Positions 17,675 to 26,670 of a stretch of DNA of 64,000 bases are shown here, in pieces. The notes beneath the pieces were generated by a model, which saw nothing but the letters and a program-made list of their open reading frames with translations, made no database searches and was not told where the DNA came from. Source of the stretch: Clostridiales bacterium (lineage in GTDB: Bacteria; Bacillota; Clostridia; Peptostreptococcales; Acidaminobacteraceae); assembly GCA_016342415.1 (NCBI GenBank), contig JAEIOD010000008.1:124001-188000 (forward strand), given 5' to 3'. The position numbers were made by a program, and so were the translations under genes. The first letter of the stretch is position 1; every line of letters starts with the position of its first letter.

Positions 17675-18943
17675 TTAGTTTTTAGATGGATCCTGTACGA
17701 TACCGATAAACAAGTCGCAGTCGCTACTTCTCTCTTTTATGATTATCATGAAAGGCCTGTTGCAGTTCATAAGCACAGGCTCTTCTGGTTCTACCATAGC
17801 ACTTTCCGTTACTGCAATTACAGTTACAGCAGCAGCCTCAGTCCCTTCTTCATCCACTTCAATTATGGTATTCTGAAACGCTTTTGAAACAGCAAAGTCG
17901 CCTGAGGATTCAATCATATCATCGAACTCAGCTGTAGAGTAATCGAACGCAGATGGCATGCCAAGCGATTTTAAAATCTTAATCAAATCATTATTACTAC
18001 TGAATTTAAACTTAGGGAAATACAGATCCACTTCCTTATATTCAGCGTCACTGATCATATCATGAATATCCTCATAATCATGTTTCTCAATAAACATCCC
18101 TATATTTTCCTTAGGAAGAACCACATACATGGAAGCGTTTGAGTAGTTAAGAGCAACAACCTGAACATCCTCCGATTCAAAATAACTCCTGCCAGCCAAG
18201 CTGTGCATCATGTCTACCGTCACCTTTTGCTGGTTATCAAGAGTGAAATCTTCTTTTTTTGTGTTGTGTTTGGGGAACTCGTCCATCCACTGCCCTTTGA
18301 AGTAAAGCGTGTTGATCAGATAAGCAATGTCAAGACTGCTTGTTTTACCGATAGTGTTCTTGAGTAGACCATTGGTCCTATCTTCAATCCACGTATTCAT
18401 CGAATCTTTTGTTTCGCTCTTTCCGAAATCGACCGAATAGATATCTCCGTCGTAGAATGACCTAACTATATCAATGTAACTCTGTTTGATGTCCAGATTA
18501 TTGTTCCTGAACCAGAACGAATTAGCTAAATTGATGGTTATAACAGGCCTATCTTCTACATCGTCATTATCCGAAATGGTATAGAAGCGATTGATGAGAG
18601 CATTGTAAGTTTCGTTTAAGTTCAAATCACTTTCTATATTGAGTACATCAAGTATTTCATCCTTTGTGATACCACTAGCACCGTTTTCTAACATCGATAA
18701 TGCACTGGTCATACTAATAGGTGAAAAAAGCAAATTTCCTGAGGCATCATTACTATACAATAAATCAAGCACATCATAACCGGTCTGATTTATACCAGCA
18801 ATAATCTCTTTGTTAAAATCACCTGTTTTGTTCTCAACTTTGTTGAACTCAATATCACTGTTCATTTCTTGAGTGCCGCCACATCCAATAAGTAACATCA
18901 TTACAAGTGAAAAGAGCATAAACAGTTTGCGATTTTTTCTCAT
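17675..18943 (-). CDS. Serpin family lipoprotein (protease inhibitor)
   Basis: A 422-aa protein with lipobox (MMLLIGCGG), so it is probably membrane-tethered on the outside. The serpin core starts near residue 45 (INQTGYDVLDLLYS...NLLFSPISMTSALSML). The hinge of the reactive-centre loop is present (VDEEGTEAAAVTV), followed by the loop TESAMVEPEEP and the signature NRPFMIIIKE. The alanine-rich hinge is that of an inhibitory serpin. The scissile bond is probably near Ser-Ala or Met-Val, pointing to an elastase/chymotrypsin-like target; this is inferred. Lipoprotein proteases are encoded nearby. Confidence 0.93.
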   Translation of the reverse strand: MRKNRKLFMLFSLVMMLLIGCGGTQEMNSDIEFNKVENKTGDFNKEIIAGINQTGYDVLDLLYSNDASGNLLFSPISMTSALSMLENGASGITKDEILDVLNIESDLNLNETYNALINRFYTISDNDDVEDRPVITINLANSFWFRNNNLDIKQSYIDIVRSFYDGDIYSVDFGKSETKDSMNTWIEDRTNGLLKNTIGKTSSLDIAYLINTLYFKGQWMDEFPKHNTKKEDFTLDNQQKVTVDMMHSLAGRSYFESEDVQVVALNYSNASMYVVLPKENIGMFIEKHDYEDIHDMISDAEYKEVDLYFPKFKFSSNNDLIKILKSLGMPSAFDYSTAEFDDMIESSGDFAVSKAFQNTIIEVDEEGTEAAAVTVIAVTESAMVEPEEPVLMNCNRPFMIIIKERSSDCDLFIGIVQDPSKN

Positions 18944-19238
18944 ATATAACCTCCATCATAGATATTACCATTATCCTGCAATTACAATGTCATTATATCT
19001 GTATTGCAATTTAGAATTCATTAATCCACTTCCGACCAATATAAAGGAACAATAGTTAACAATTAATTAGTCTCCTAATCGCTTTATACCCTCTTACATA
19101 TAACTGAAATATTTTTTAGTGGAATTCAGTACTTGTGTCTACGAGACCCTTCTAATCTCCACATATTAAGTATTTCTATCACGTACTATCACTTTAAAAT
19201 CTATGCTTCTCCTAAACAAAATAAAAGAGTTAACTTAT

Positions 19239-20132
19239 TTAGTTATCATAAGTCTCTTGAATAAAACTGCGCCATTCTCTTTCAAATTCTTCTCTTGTAA
19301 TACCGATTGTAGTTTCAGGATCAGTCGTACTTTTTATTATTTTTGGTATAATATCTTCGCCGTATTTACTCACAATGTATTCTACTATTGACGCTGAATT
19401 TCTGTAATATTCACTTGCATCAACTGTTCCTTCATACAATCCATCAATGCTAGATAGTTTTTCATTTGATAATTCTGTATAAATACTCTTTCTTTGATAA
19501 TCATCGAATTGACCGGATTCATATACTGAAAATCCTTCTCCAAACCATCCTGGCACTTTTAGTTCATCATCAATTATGCGAGTGACAATATGAACCAGTT
19601 CGTGAACTGCTACTTTTTTAAAATCAGAAATACCAATTTCAATATCCTCATAATAAGGTGACAACAGCGATAACTTTCCGTCTTTTGCAAAACCAACGAC
19701 CCATTTAGGCATGTTAGGTTTACCACGCGCTTCTTCTAAACTATCAAAATCAGGATAAATATTTACAATTATATGTTCTGATAGTTCCGCATCATATTTT
19801 TCTGCTAATCTTTGCAAGTTTTCTTCTAGTAAAGCTGATACCAATTCAATACATTCTTTGTCTTTATTAAAAGAGTAGAATATGAAGTTTTCAGTAGTCT
19901 GTTGCAAGACCATTTCATCTTCTTCAATTGTTATATCATCATTCGAAGTCGATTCCTCATCATTACTATCTTGATTATTTGTCGATTCAGATTGATCTTC
20001 AGTGCTAGAATCAACATTGACTTGACTACTAATATTTTCAGTTGGATTTCCATTACTATTGTTTATAACAGCATCAGCTTTGCAGCTAACTAATAACAGT
20101 GAACATATAACTAAATAGATAAGTTTTTTCAT
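19239..20132 (-). CDS. Lipoprotein gluzincin metallopeptidase-like protein
   Basis: A 297-aa protein with lipobox (LVICSLLLVSCKA), a Ser/Asp/Glu-rich linker to residue about 75, then a peptidase-MA-like domain: zinc motif HELVH near residue 180 and downstream Glu in GWFGEGFSVYESG. The polar linker is typical of surface lipoproteins. It shares its domain order and motif context (AVHELxHI, NAPKW/MPKW) with the cytosolic paralogue at 57634-58338. Transcribed alone with GGGAGGC before the ATG. Confidence 0.82.
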   Translation of the reverse strand: MKKLIYLVICSLLLVSCKADAVINNSNGNPTENISSQVNVDSSTEDQSESTNNQDSNDEESTSNDDITIEEDEMVLQQTTENFIFYSFNKDKECIELVSALLEENLQRLAEKYDAELSEHIIVNIYPDFDSLEEARGKPNMPKWVVGFAKDGKLSLLSPYYEDIEIGISDFKKVAVHELVHIVTRIIDDELKVPGWFGEGFSVYESGQFDDYQRKSIYTELSNEKLSSIDGLYEGTVDASEYYRNSASIVEYIVSKYGEDIIPKIIKSTTDPETTIGITREEFEREWRSFIQETYDN

Positions 20133-20345
20133 TATTGCCTCCCATAGTTTAGTGTAAATGGTTAATATGCTTTTCCTATATTATACCATTTATGTTATCT
20201 TTTCATATTGCCGGAGTTCAATTCGAATTTAAGTTTTCTTAATATTTCGACATTAAAACTGTCCTAAACATGATATTTGAGGTGATTATTTATAGCATGC
20301 ATTATACACACTCTCTCATATGTGACTAATTCTTAACAACTCAAG

Positions 20346-20391
20346 CCTGACTTGGAAGATTAAAAGCTTTTTTAGTGTGTTAGAGCCTAAG
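20346..20391 (+). other. selC-like relic B (weak)
   Basis: The stretch GATTAAAAGCTTTTTTAGTG resembles the variable arm and T-stem start of selC and shares the ATTAAAAGCTT variant with relic C. The flanks are too decayed for a full alignment. The rest of the gap 20133-20546 shows no gene. Confidence 0.45.
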
Positions 20392-20505
20392 TATTACCGT
20401 TAATCGAAGTGCATCTACGATTACATCAATTCTAATACTCAATTGATTAAATGTTATACCTCTTTTTTAGCATCTCAATAAAATTGTTGGAAAAAGCAAA
20501 AAAAA

Positions 20506-20535
20506 ACAAAGATTCACTAGACCTTTGGTTTTTTT
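20506..20535 (-). terminator. Probable terminator of the PNPOx-ferredoxin gene
   Basis: On the minus strand AACCAAAG pairs with CTTTGTT around a 10-nt loop, followed by a run of T. Stem weak. Confidence 0.5.
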
Positions 20536-20546
20536 AATATATTGGA

Positions 20547-21150
20547 TTACATTTTCTTTGGCAGTTCAATAGCGTTTTGTGTACAGACTTTATAACATAG
20601 ACCACATTCAACACAATATCTTGAATTAATGACATATGCCTCCTCTTTGTATATACAGTCAAAAGGACAGATCTCCTCACAATCACTACAGCCCGTGCAT
20701 GAATCATTTATAAAACAGCCGGCATTATTTACAGTGTATCCTCCGAATGCAAACCGTTTTCTTACTTTTGCAGCTTCTCGTCCACTAATGTCAAAAGTTT
20801 CTCCTTTTCCTTTTGAAAGATAGAATAAAACAAATTTTCCGCTTTTATCTTTAGTCTCAAATAGCCCTTCATATCTTTGCTTATCATTAATAAATTTCAA
20901 CAATTCAGTCTCTTTATTTCTTTAACCTCTCCTATAACTCTAACTTGAACGTTTTCATCATTTATACAAGTCATAGAAACATTATTATTTTCTTTTAGTT
21001 CGCGATAAAAGGACTTTGTTTTGCATGTAAGAAAATACAATCCTCCTTCATCATAGTGGAATACCGATATGATTCTTCCTTGAGTTATGCCATCTACCGA
21101 TGTCGATATTACAACATCTTTAACATCGCCTATGATCTCAAAAGCTTTTT
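20547..21150 (-). pseudogene. PNPOx-like flavin domain fused to 2[4Fe-4S] ferredoxin, frameshifted
   Basis: The downstream frame (20547-20903) encodes the end of a PNPOx-like domain and a ferredoxin with CTGCSDCEEICPFDC and CVECGLCYKVC, binding two [4Fe-4S] clusters. The upstream minus-strand frame (about 20905-21150) encodes the preceding flavin-binding part (GDVKDVVIS, GRIISVFHYDEGGLYFLTCK). The two are joined by a one-base frameshift near 20905-20925, and no good start codon remains: ATA-TAA lies where MKKAFE would begin. Intact relatives are single proteins of about 200 aa in Clostridia, so this looks inactivated. The ferredoxin half could still be made from TTG 20903, but no strong ribosome binding site is seen. 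Confidence 0.78.
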
Positions 21151-21385
21151 ATATTTTCTTCTCCCTTTTTATATAACTTCCTCAGTATATAAAAATATCT
21201 TATCATATCAGAAGTTTTTTTGACCTGCTTAGTTTAATTATAATCAAAATATAAATTTATATTGCTACAATTTCAGATGAAACCTCTTCAAATATCTAAT
21301 GAAGTGAAAATCAATTATGTTTGATTTAGATTAAGTCATTGAACTCACTCTACTGGAATGAGCACTTAAAGTTCCTTAATCTCAT

Positions 21386-21443
21386 AACCAGTTTGGAGGT
21401 TAAAAGCTTTTTAGACGGATTAAATTTTCACTCGTTCCCCCCA
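21386..21443 (+). other. selC-like relic C
   Basis: Across 33 aligned positions (ACCAG to the start of the T stem) 24 match selC with one gap; the 3' end CTCGTTCC...CCCA mirrors the selC acceptor and CCA. GGAATGAG at 21355-21362 can pair with CTCGTTCC over 8 bp. The anticodon loop is lost. Shares GACGG and TTAAAAGCTT variants with relics A and B. Nothing else is recognised in 21151-21532. Confidence 0.65.
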
Positions 21444-21532
21444 ATAGCAATAGAATCAATGATTGTAGTCTTTGGTTGCAACCTTTTACCGTTCTTAAAA
21501 TAGTTGTATTCCATTCAACATATCAAATAAAA

Positions 21533-21560
21533 TAGAAAGTTGTGTTTAAATACAACTTCC
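21533..21560 (-). terminator. Terminator of the 358-aa unknown gene
   Basis: AAGTTGT / ACAACTT hairpin overlapping the stop codon, followed on the minus strand by TTCTATTTTATTT. Confidence 0.65.
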
Positions 21561-22636
21561 TACTTCTTCAACCCTAGTTCAAGGAGTTTTATATAATGAG
21601 GTATATCTTTTTCTAAGGGTTTAAAATAAAACGGGGCATTGCAACAGCCACATTTCCAGTGTGTTTTGCCTTCAAAGTTATACTCCTGACCGAAGTTACA
21701 TATCCCAAGCTTACGACTTTCACATCCCTCATCTGATTTTCTAAAGATGTCTCTTACAGATTCAGGACACCCTTTCAAGTAGTCAATACATCTTGAAGCA
21801 TTTCTTATTCTTAAATAAAGGATGAGTTCCGTTTTCCAAGACAGTAGCCAATAATGATAAGGACCATTTCTTAACATCGTACTTTCCTTGTCATAATAGG
21901 CATAACCAAGACCTTCATTCCATGATTTTTCTTTTGAGAAATAACCTTTCTTTTTAAGCAATGAATCCATTCTGTAGATTATGTTCTTTTCATCATCCGT
22001 ATGCATCTTATCAGCAACTATATCAGCACCATCGCCATAATTAGCGGTATTCATATCATCTTGAAACAACTTATAATGACAACTCAAGAAATCGTTCGTT
22101 CTATCAGTCGCATTTGCTTTTTCAGCCATATTTTTTAATACTATAATAACGTTCTTATTATCAGGATACTCAATTGTAATATCTTGTTCTGATACCTTAC
22201 CATTTTTTAATCCCTCAAATGTAAAACCATAATTTCCAAAAGCTTCAAAAATATTTTTGTTGTTTTTAATAGTCTTCCTTTCTCTTAATTTTTTTATATC
22301 TACGATGAAATCACTGTTTTGAAACTCACCAGATAATAATAAATTATACAAAAGGTTAAATGGTCGATAAGGTCCACTTCTTGATTCTCTTACTTGTCTC
22401 GTAAACGAATTAAAGTCTTCAAACTTGTGTAAAGGCATGCCAAACACTTCTGGAGAAAGTGTTATTTCTTCATAAACTTCATAAAACAAGTGCCATATCT
22501 CTTCAAATGCAGCCATTAGTTCATCTTTTGATAACACTGTTGTATATGAATTATGAACTAGAAATTCTTTCTTATACCTCACAAGCTCCTTTTGTCTTAC
22601 CCTTGCCCACTCTTGTACCCAGTACATATCCTGCAT
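21560..22636 (-). CDS. Conserved-looking protein of unknown function with C-terminal Cys cluster
   Basis: A 358-aa protein, not recognised. It has no signal peptide or membrane segment. The first 100 residues are helical and aromatic-rich (MYWVQEWARVRQKELVRYKKEF, EEIWHLFYEVYEEITLSP). Near the C terminus four or five cysteines are grouped (GCESRKLGICNF, then HWKCGCC), suggesting a zinc site. The ATG is 3 bp after the stop of the MerR/GyrI-type regulator gene, so the two are co-transcribed. A role downstream of the regulator is likely but its nature is unknown. Confidence 0.75.
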   Translation of the reverse strand: MQDMYWVQEWARVRQKELVRYKKEFLVHNSYTTVLSKDELMAAFEEIWHLFYEVYEEITLSPEVFGMPLHKFEDFNSFTRQVRESRSGPYRPFNLLYNLLLSGEFQNSDFIVDIKKLRERKTIKNNKNIFEAFGNYGFTFEGLKNGKVSEQDITIEYPDNKNVIIVLKNMAEKANATDRTNDFLSCHYKLFQDDMNTANYGDGADIVADKMHTDDEKNIIYRMDSLLKKKGYFSKEKSWNEGLGYAYYDKESTMLRNGPYHYWLLSWKTELILYLRIRNASRCIDYLKGCPESVRDIFRKSDEGCESRKLGICNFGQEYNFEGKTHWKCGCCNAPFYFKPLEKDIPHYIKLLELGLKK

Positions 22637-22639
22637 ATA

Positions 22640-23563
22640 TCAATCTACCTTTCTAATAATCGGTATAAACAAATCCATTTGAGGTCGTGATACTCCTATT
22701 GGAGTAATAACATGTCCCATATCGTACCGTTCATTTTCCTCATTCGTATTTATATGTTCTTCATAGTCATCACTATCATGTACCCATTTATGTACGAGTG
22801 TATTAATTCTATTTATTTCCTCCCCTTCATCATATGCAGTTGCAACTGCATATAAACCTCCAGGAAAGTCAAATACTTCATAACCATTTGTATCACTCAT
22901 ATCATCTGGTATAACAAACAGCCATTCAAAGCAATCAATTCTAGTGTTATACCACATAAAATCCCTTGGAAACATTGATTGAGGTACTTTAACACGACTC
23001 CACCACTCATCAAAGATGCTTAAATCCGTATGACCGGAGCGTGCCATCTTCATGTTGGGTAATTCAATAATTCTTATATCAGGCATACGTTCAAGTTTAC
23101 TTGTTACTTCAAGTAGTTTTTTAGCAGTTTGATTAGTATCCTGTTTCTCAGTCATCAGTTTCGTATCAATTTCATTTGCTTTTTCATATAATTCAATTAA
23201 ATCCAGATTGGATTCAACATCAGATTTCTCCAGTTGTTTTATGATGGTTACTACAATTTCCTTCAGCTCATATAGTAGGGTTATCTCTTCATCAATTACA
23301 TTAACTTTACTTCCCAGCACCTCCAGAATGACATCCACACTATTCGCTGAGAATATTTTTTTTATATCTTTAATTGATATATTTAATTTTCTTAAGACAA
23401 GAATCTGTTCAATACGTTTTATTGCTATGTCATCGTATAATCTATAGGCATAATCCTCGGTCCGGATGCTCTCGATCAATCCTTTATCTTCATAGTAACG
23501 CAGTGCTCTTGTTGAAATATCGTATTTTAAGGACACTTCAGATATTTTAATTAGTTCTTCCAT
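22640..23563 (-). CDS. MerR family regulator with GyrI-like effector domain
   Basis: A 307-aa protein. Residues 1-75 are a MerR winged helix (ISEVSLKYDISTRALRYYEDKGLIES), followed by a coiled-coil dimerisation helix (residues 80-145). The C-terminal half resembles a GyrI-like/AraC effector-binding domain (WWSRVKVPQSMFPRDFMWYNTR, FDFPGGLYAVATAYD), as in BmrR-type multidrug sensors. It heads a two-gene operon with a 358-aa unknown protein and probably senses a small hydrophobic molecule. Confidence 0.88.
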   Translation of the reverse strand: MEELIKISEVSLKYDISTRALRYYEDKGLIESIRTEDYAYRLYDDIAIKRIEQILVLRKLNISIKDIKKIFSANSVDVILEVLGSKVNVIDEEITLLYELKEIVVTIIKQLEKSDVESNLDLIELYEKANEIDTKLMTEKQDTNQTAKKLLEVTSKLERMPDIRIIELPNMKMARSGHTDLSIFDEWWSRVKVPQSMFPRDFMWYNTRIDCFEWLFVIPDDMSDTNGYEVFDFPGGLYAVATAYDEGEEINRINTLVHKWVHDSDDYEEHINTNEENERYDMGHVITPIGVSRPQMDLFIPIIRKVD

Positions 23564-23732
23564 TAAATTCCCTCCACTTTCTATTATAGTTTAAGACTAT
23601 CCGTTTACCCAAGGTCAAAGTCAATATTTCTGATAAAATTTTTATTTCAACTTATTTTGCTTATAAAGTGGAGGACACTAGAAATAAACGTAAAAAAATA
23701 TGACATATAAAGATATATCATATTTCCCTTAA

Positions 23733-24146
23733 CTATTTTAATCCATAATATGCAACTTCAAAAGCTACCTGTTGATACTTTTTTAAATCATTATCATTTA
23801 ATTCAAATTCTTCATCCTTTAAGAAAGTTTTTAGTATTTGAGGTTTAAGCAAATTCACTTCAACTCCACTCATCTGTATTATTGTTTCAATTTTAAATAC
23901 TGGAGATCCACTGGTGAATTTTCCTTTTGAAACACCTTCCTTAATAACAACTTTTTCTACTTTCTCATTTAAAAAGAAATTGTTTATTTCATCTGAAAAA
24001 GTTTTAATACTTTCTTGTGATGAGCTATCAGATAACTCAATTTTTAATGGTTTTGATTTTCTTAAAGTAAAATCATCTCTTGTCCCATCAAGAACCACCA
24101 AAGTAGCCGTTTTACTTTTTATTTCTATTCCACAAACTGCAGACAT
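23733..24146 (-). CDS. DUF3010 family protein
   Basis: A 137-aa protein matching the length and pattern of DUF3010: MSAVCGIEIKSKTATLVVLDG at the start (RNase H-like first strand), VEKVVIKEGVSKGKFTSGS in the middle and a C-terminal helix with KYQQVAFEVAYYGLK. Function unknown; the N-terminal pattern resembles actin/RNase H-fold proteins. AGGAGG precedes the ATG and the gene stands alone. Confidence 0.82.
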   Translation of the reverse strand: MSAVCGIEIKSKTATLVVLDGTRDDFTLRKSKPLKIELSDSSSQESIKTFSDEINNFFLNEKVEKVVIKEGVSKGKFTSGSPVFKIETIIQMSGVEVNLLKPQILKTFLKDEEFELNDNDLKKYQQVAFEVAYYGLK

Positions 24147-24240
24147 ATATCCTCCTAAATATAGTTTATTTATATAATAACATATGACTTAAGTTTTTTG
24201 ATACTTATCCATGGTAGTATCATATTTATTACATACTAGT

Positions 24241-24273
24241 TACTACCGGATTCATAGGTAGGTTTGATACCCT
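24241..24273 (+). other. selC-like relic D (T-arm region only)
   Basis: GATTCATAGGTAGGTTTGATA followed by CCCTTAC can be aligned with the end of the variable arm and the T arm of selC (CTTCTTAGGTGGGTTCGATTCCCAC). Short and diverged, but in the same orientation as the other relics. Confidence 0.45.
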
Positions 24274-24318
24274 TACAATAATTGAATGAAATAGCTATTG
24301 TATGACCACCTTTGATGA

Positions 24319-25653
24319 TCACGTAATATCACAAACACCAGAATCATCCTGACAGATGTCTCTTTTAATATTTTGATAAAATCGTTTTATTGTAAGACCT
24401 TGAACCAATATTGAAAATGCGACAACTGCATAAGTTCCAGCAACCACATAGTGATACTGTTCTACAGAAAACATAGATTTAGTACCCATTGCCAGCGCAA
24501 TACAAATACCACCTTTTAGGCCACCCCATGTTAATAGCTTTGCCATCGTTAGTTTATCCATCATCCTTACTTTACTCTTATATTTTGTTGGATCGACGTT
24601 TTTATCTCTACTAAACATATACACAGGAATTAAAATGCTTATTAAGCGAGATAGTAATGCAAGCGGAATAGCAGTAAGTGATATAATCAATATACTTTTT
24701 GTATCACGTAAGAACAATACTGCAAATCCAATCAATATATAAAGGGAGCCATTTAATAATTTATCAATTACGTCCCAAAAACTATAGAATTTCAAATAAT
24801 AAGCTTCATTGTCCTCATGCAGTTTTGACATATTTGTTGCAAAGAAAATTCCTACAACAACAGCTGCGATTGGTGCTGAAACATGTAAATGTTCACTGAT
24901 TGCATATGCAGAAGTAACTGCCGCTAAACTGACGAGCACTTCTGTATGCTTTTGGTGTGTGTGTTTGAACATAAAAAACATGAGATATGAAACAACTAGT
25001 CCTACTACTATTGCACCAAAGATTTCCTCTAAAATAATCTTGAAAAAAGTTGCATAAGGATTAACTTGAACGCTTACATTAATCGCACTAAACGTAACAA
25101 ATAAAGCAACCGATACACCGTCATTAAAAAGTGACTCTCCTTCCATGATTAAAGATAATCTTTTAGGCAGTCCAGCCTTTTGGAGTATGCTCATTGCAGA
25201 TATCGGATCAGTAGGTGCAATAATTGCCCCTACAATACATGAATGTAAAAATGTAAATCCCAAATCTAATATATTGGACAGGAAAAAAAATAATCCAGCA
25301 TATAAAAAAGTTGCTATCAGAGTTGAAAAAAATGACAGTGTTGAAATCAAAAATTTATCATGTGTTAAATCATTAAATTTTATTTTAGCGGATCCACTAA
25401 ACAATAGAAAACATAAAAATCCGTTCATAACAATATCATTGAAATCGATATTCTGCATCTCATTAAAGATAACACTGAAATTTGTTATTCCCATTTTATC
25501 GGTAATAATAATAATTAAGGAAACGATTAATGCAATTGCCATCAAACCAATTTCAGTAGGTAGTTTTAATACCTTTTCATTAAAAAAACTAAATACTGCC
25601 AGGATTACAAACATTGCAGTTATTAAATAGAGTAAATCTAAAAACGAAATCAT
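24319..25653 (-). CDS. CPA1-type Na+/H+ antiporter
   Basis: A 444-aa protein with 12 or so hydrophobic segments and the CPA1 hallmarks SCIVGAIIAPTDPISAMSIL, EGESLFNDGVSVALF and LTWGGLKGGICIALAMG. It exchanges Na+ or K+ for protons across the cytoplasmic membrane. The start at 25653 is preceded by GGAAGG on the minus strand; an upstream in-frame start exists but lacks a ribosome binding site. It has a short polar C-terminal tail (residues about 425-444) with two Cys. Confidence 0.92.
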   Translation of the reverse strand: MISFLDLLYLITAMFVILAVFSFFNEKVLKLPTEIGLMAIALIVSLIIIITDKMGITNFSVIFNEMQNIDFNDIVMNGFLCFLLFSGSAKIKFNDLTHDKFLISTLSFFSTLIATFLYAGLFFFLSNILDLGFTFLHSCIVGAIIAPTDPISAMSILQKAGLPKRLSLIMEGESLFNDGVSVALFVTFSAINVSVQVNPYATFFKIILEEIFGAIVVGLVVSYLMFFMFKHTHQKHTEVLVSLAAVTSAYAISEHLHVSAPIAAVVVGIFFATNMSKLHEDNEAYYLKFYSFWDVIDKLLNGSLYILIGFAVLFLRDTKSILIISLTAIPLALLSRLISILIPVYMFSRDKNVDPTKYKSKVRMMDKLTMAKLLTWGGLKGGICIALAMGTKSMFSVEQYHYVVAGTYAVVAFSILVQGLTIKRFYQNIKRDICQDDSGVCDIT

Positions 25654-25872
25654 AAAAACCTTCCTTCCAAATAATACTGAGTACATTACTGTATACCCTA
25701 TAAATATTAAAGGCAACTAATTTCTTAGTAAAATGATTTAATCATGAGTTACATCTACTGTTTTATTGTCATAAAAGGTATGAACATAAACTAACTAGAT
25801 CTATAAAAGTTCAATTATACTCCTGTTTTAATCATGTAGTATCTTGAGAATGATTACATTATCTATTATAAC

Positions 25873-25884
25873 GAACGCTCGTTC
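25873..25884. promoter_or_regulatory. TetR-like operator palindrome
   Basis: GAACG-CT-CGTTC, an inverted repeat of the type bound by AcrR/TetR proteins, in the divergent region between the antiporter and thioesterase genes. No tetR gene is adjacent, so the regulator would be encoded elsewhere. Confidence 0.5.
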
Positions 25885-25962
25885 TTTTGCAAACAACTTC
25901 TACAAATAGTCATGGATGACATATATGAAAAAAAAATAATATTTTTTAAACTGTAGAACTTG

Positions 25963-25994
25963 TTTTGCAAGTATGTTAATATAAACTTGCAAAA
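25963..25994. promoter_or_regulatory. Inverted repeat upstream of thioesterase gene
   Basis: Perfect 10-bp arms TTTTGCAAGT and ACTTGCAAAA separated by 12 bp, ending 28 bp before the thioesterase ATG. Size and symmetry suggest a repressor operator overlapping the promoter. The rest of 25654-26021 holds only AT-rich sequence. Confidence 0.6.
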
Positions 25995-26021
25995 TAAAGC
26001 AAAACTAAAGCGAGGGATAAA

Positions 26022-26444
26022 ATGAAAACTAAATGGGTAACAACTTCAAGACTTATCAAATCGGAAGAATTGAATCACCACGGTACATTGTTTGCAGGCA
26101 GGCTGGCAGAATGGTTTGTAGAAGCTAGTTTTAGTGCTGCTGCCATAGAAGTTAAAAACACGAATCAAATAGTATGTTTGAAATTACATGGTCTTACTTT
26201 TAAGAAGCCTGCAAAAAAAGGCGACCTTTTGCAACTGATATCACAAGTAGTTGCACATGGCACAACCAGTATCACTGTTTATTGTAAAGCTCAGTCAGGT
26301 ATTACCAACGAAGCTTTCGTTGATGGGTTTGTAACTTTTGTTAACGTTGATGAAGCGGGTAAGAAAATGCCACACGGTTTGAATCTGTCATTTGATACAC
26401 CTGAACTCATTGAATTGAATGAACAGGCAAAAAATCTTAAATAG
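26022..26444 (+). CDS. Hotdog-fold acyl-CoA thioesterase (YciA/BACH-like)
   Basis: A 140-aa single hotdog domain: LNHHGTLFAGRLAEWFVEASFSAA holds the conserved Asn-His-x-Gly-x-x-x-x-G helix region, followed by GLTFKKPAKKGDLL. Proteins of this type hydrolyse acyl-CoA esters in the cytosol. It is monocistronic with GAGGGAT before the ATG, a perfect inverted repeat in its promoter and a terminator directly after the stop. Confidence 0.87.
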   Translation: MKTKWVTTSRLIKSEELNHHGTLFAGRLAEWFVEASFSAAAIEVKNTNQIVCLKLHGLTFKKPAKKGDLLQLISQVVAHGTTSITVYCKAQSGITNEAFVDGFVTFVNVDEAGKKMPHGLNLSFDTPELIELNEQAKNLK

Positions 26445-26446
26445 AA

Positions 26447-26481
26447 AAATGACCGTCAATGATGGTCATTTGCTCTTTTTT
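26447..26481 (+). terminator. Rho-independent terminator of thioesterase gene
   Basis: AAATGACC / GGTCATTT hairpin followed by GCTCTTTTTTT. Confidence 0.85.
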
Positions 26482-26670
26482 TATATCAAAAGTCCCCACT
26501 TCTACAAGCGATGGGAGCATGTCACTATTCTTCTAATCTTTTCTGATAACAAAAGCGTTAGATTAAACTGTCGAAAGTCATCCCAAGAAGAACTATCACA
26601 TAGTTTATGCTCCAGCTCTTAAGTAGTATACTAAACTAGTCATATACTAAATATTCAGTTTCATCAATAC

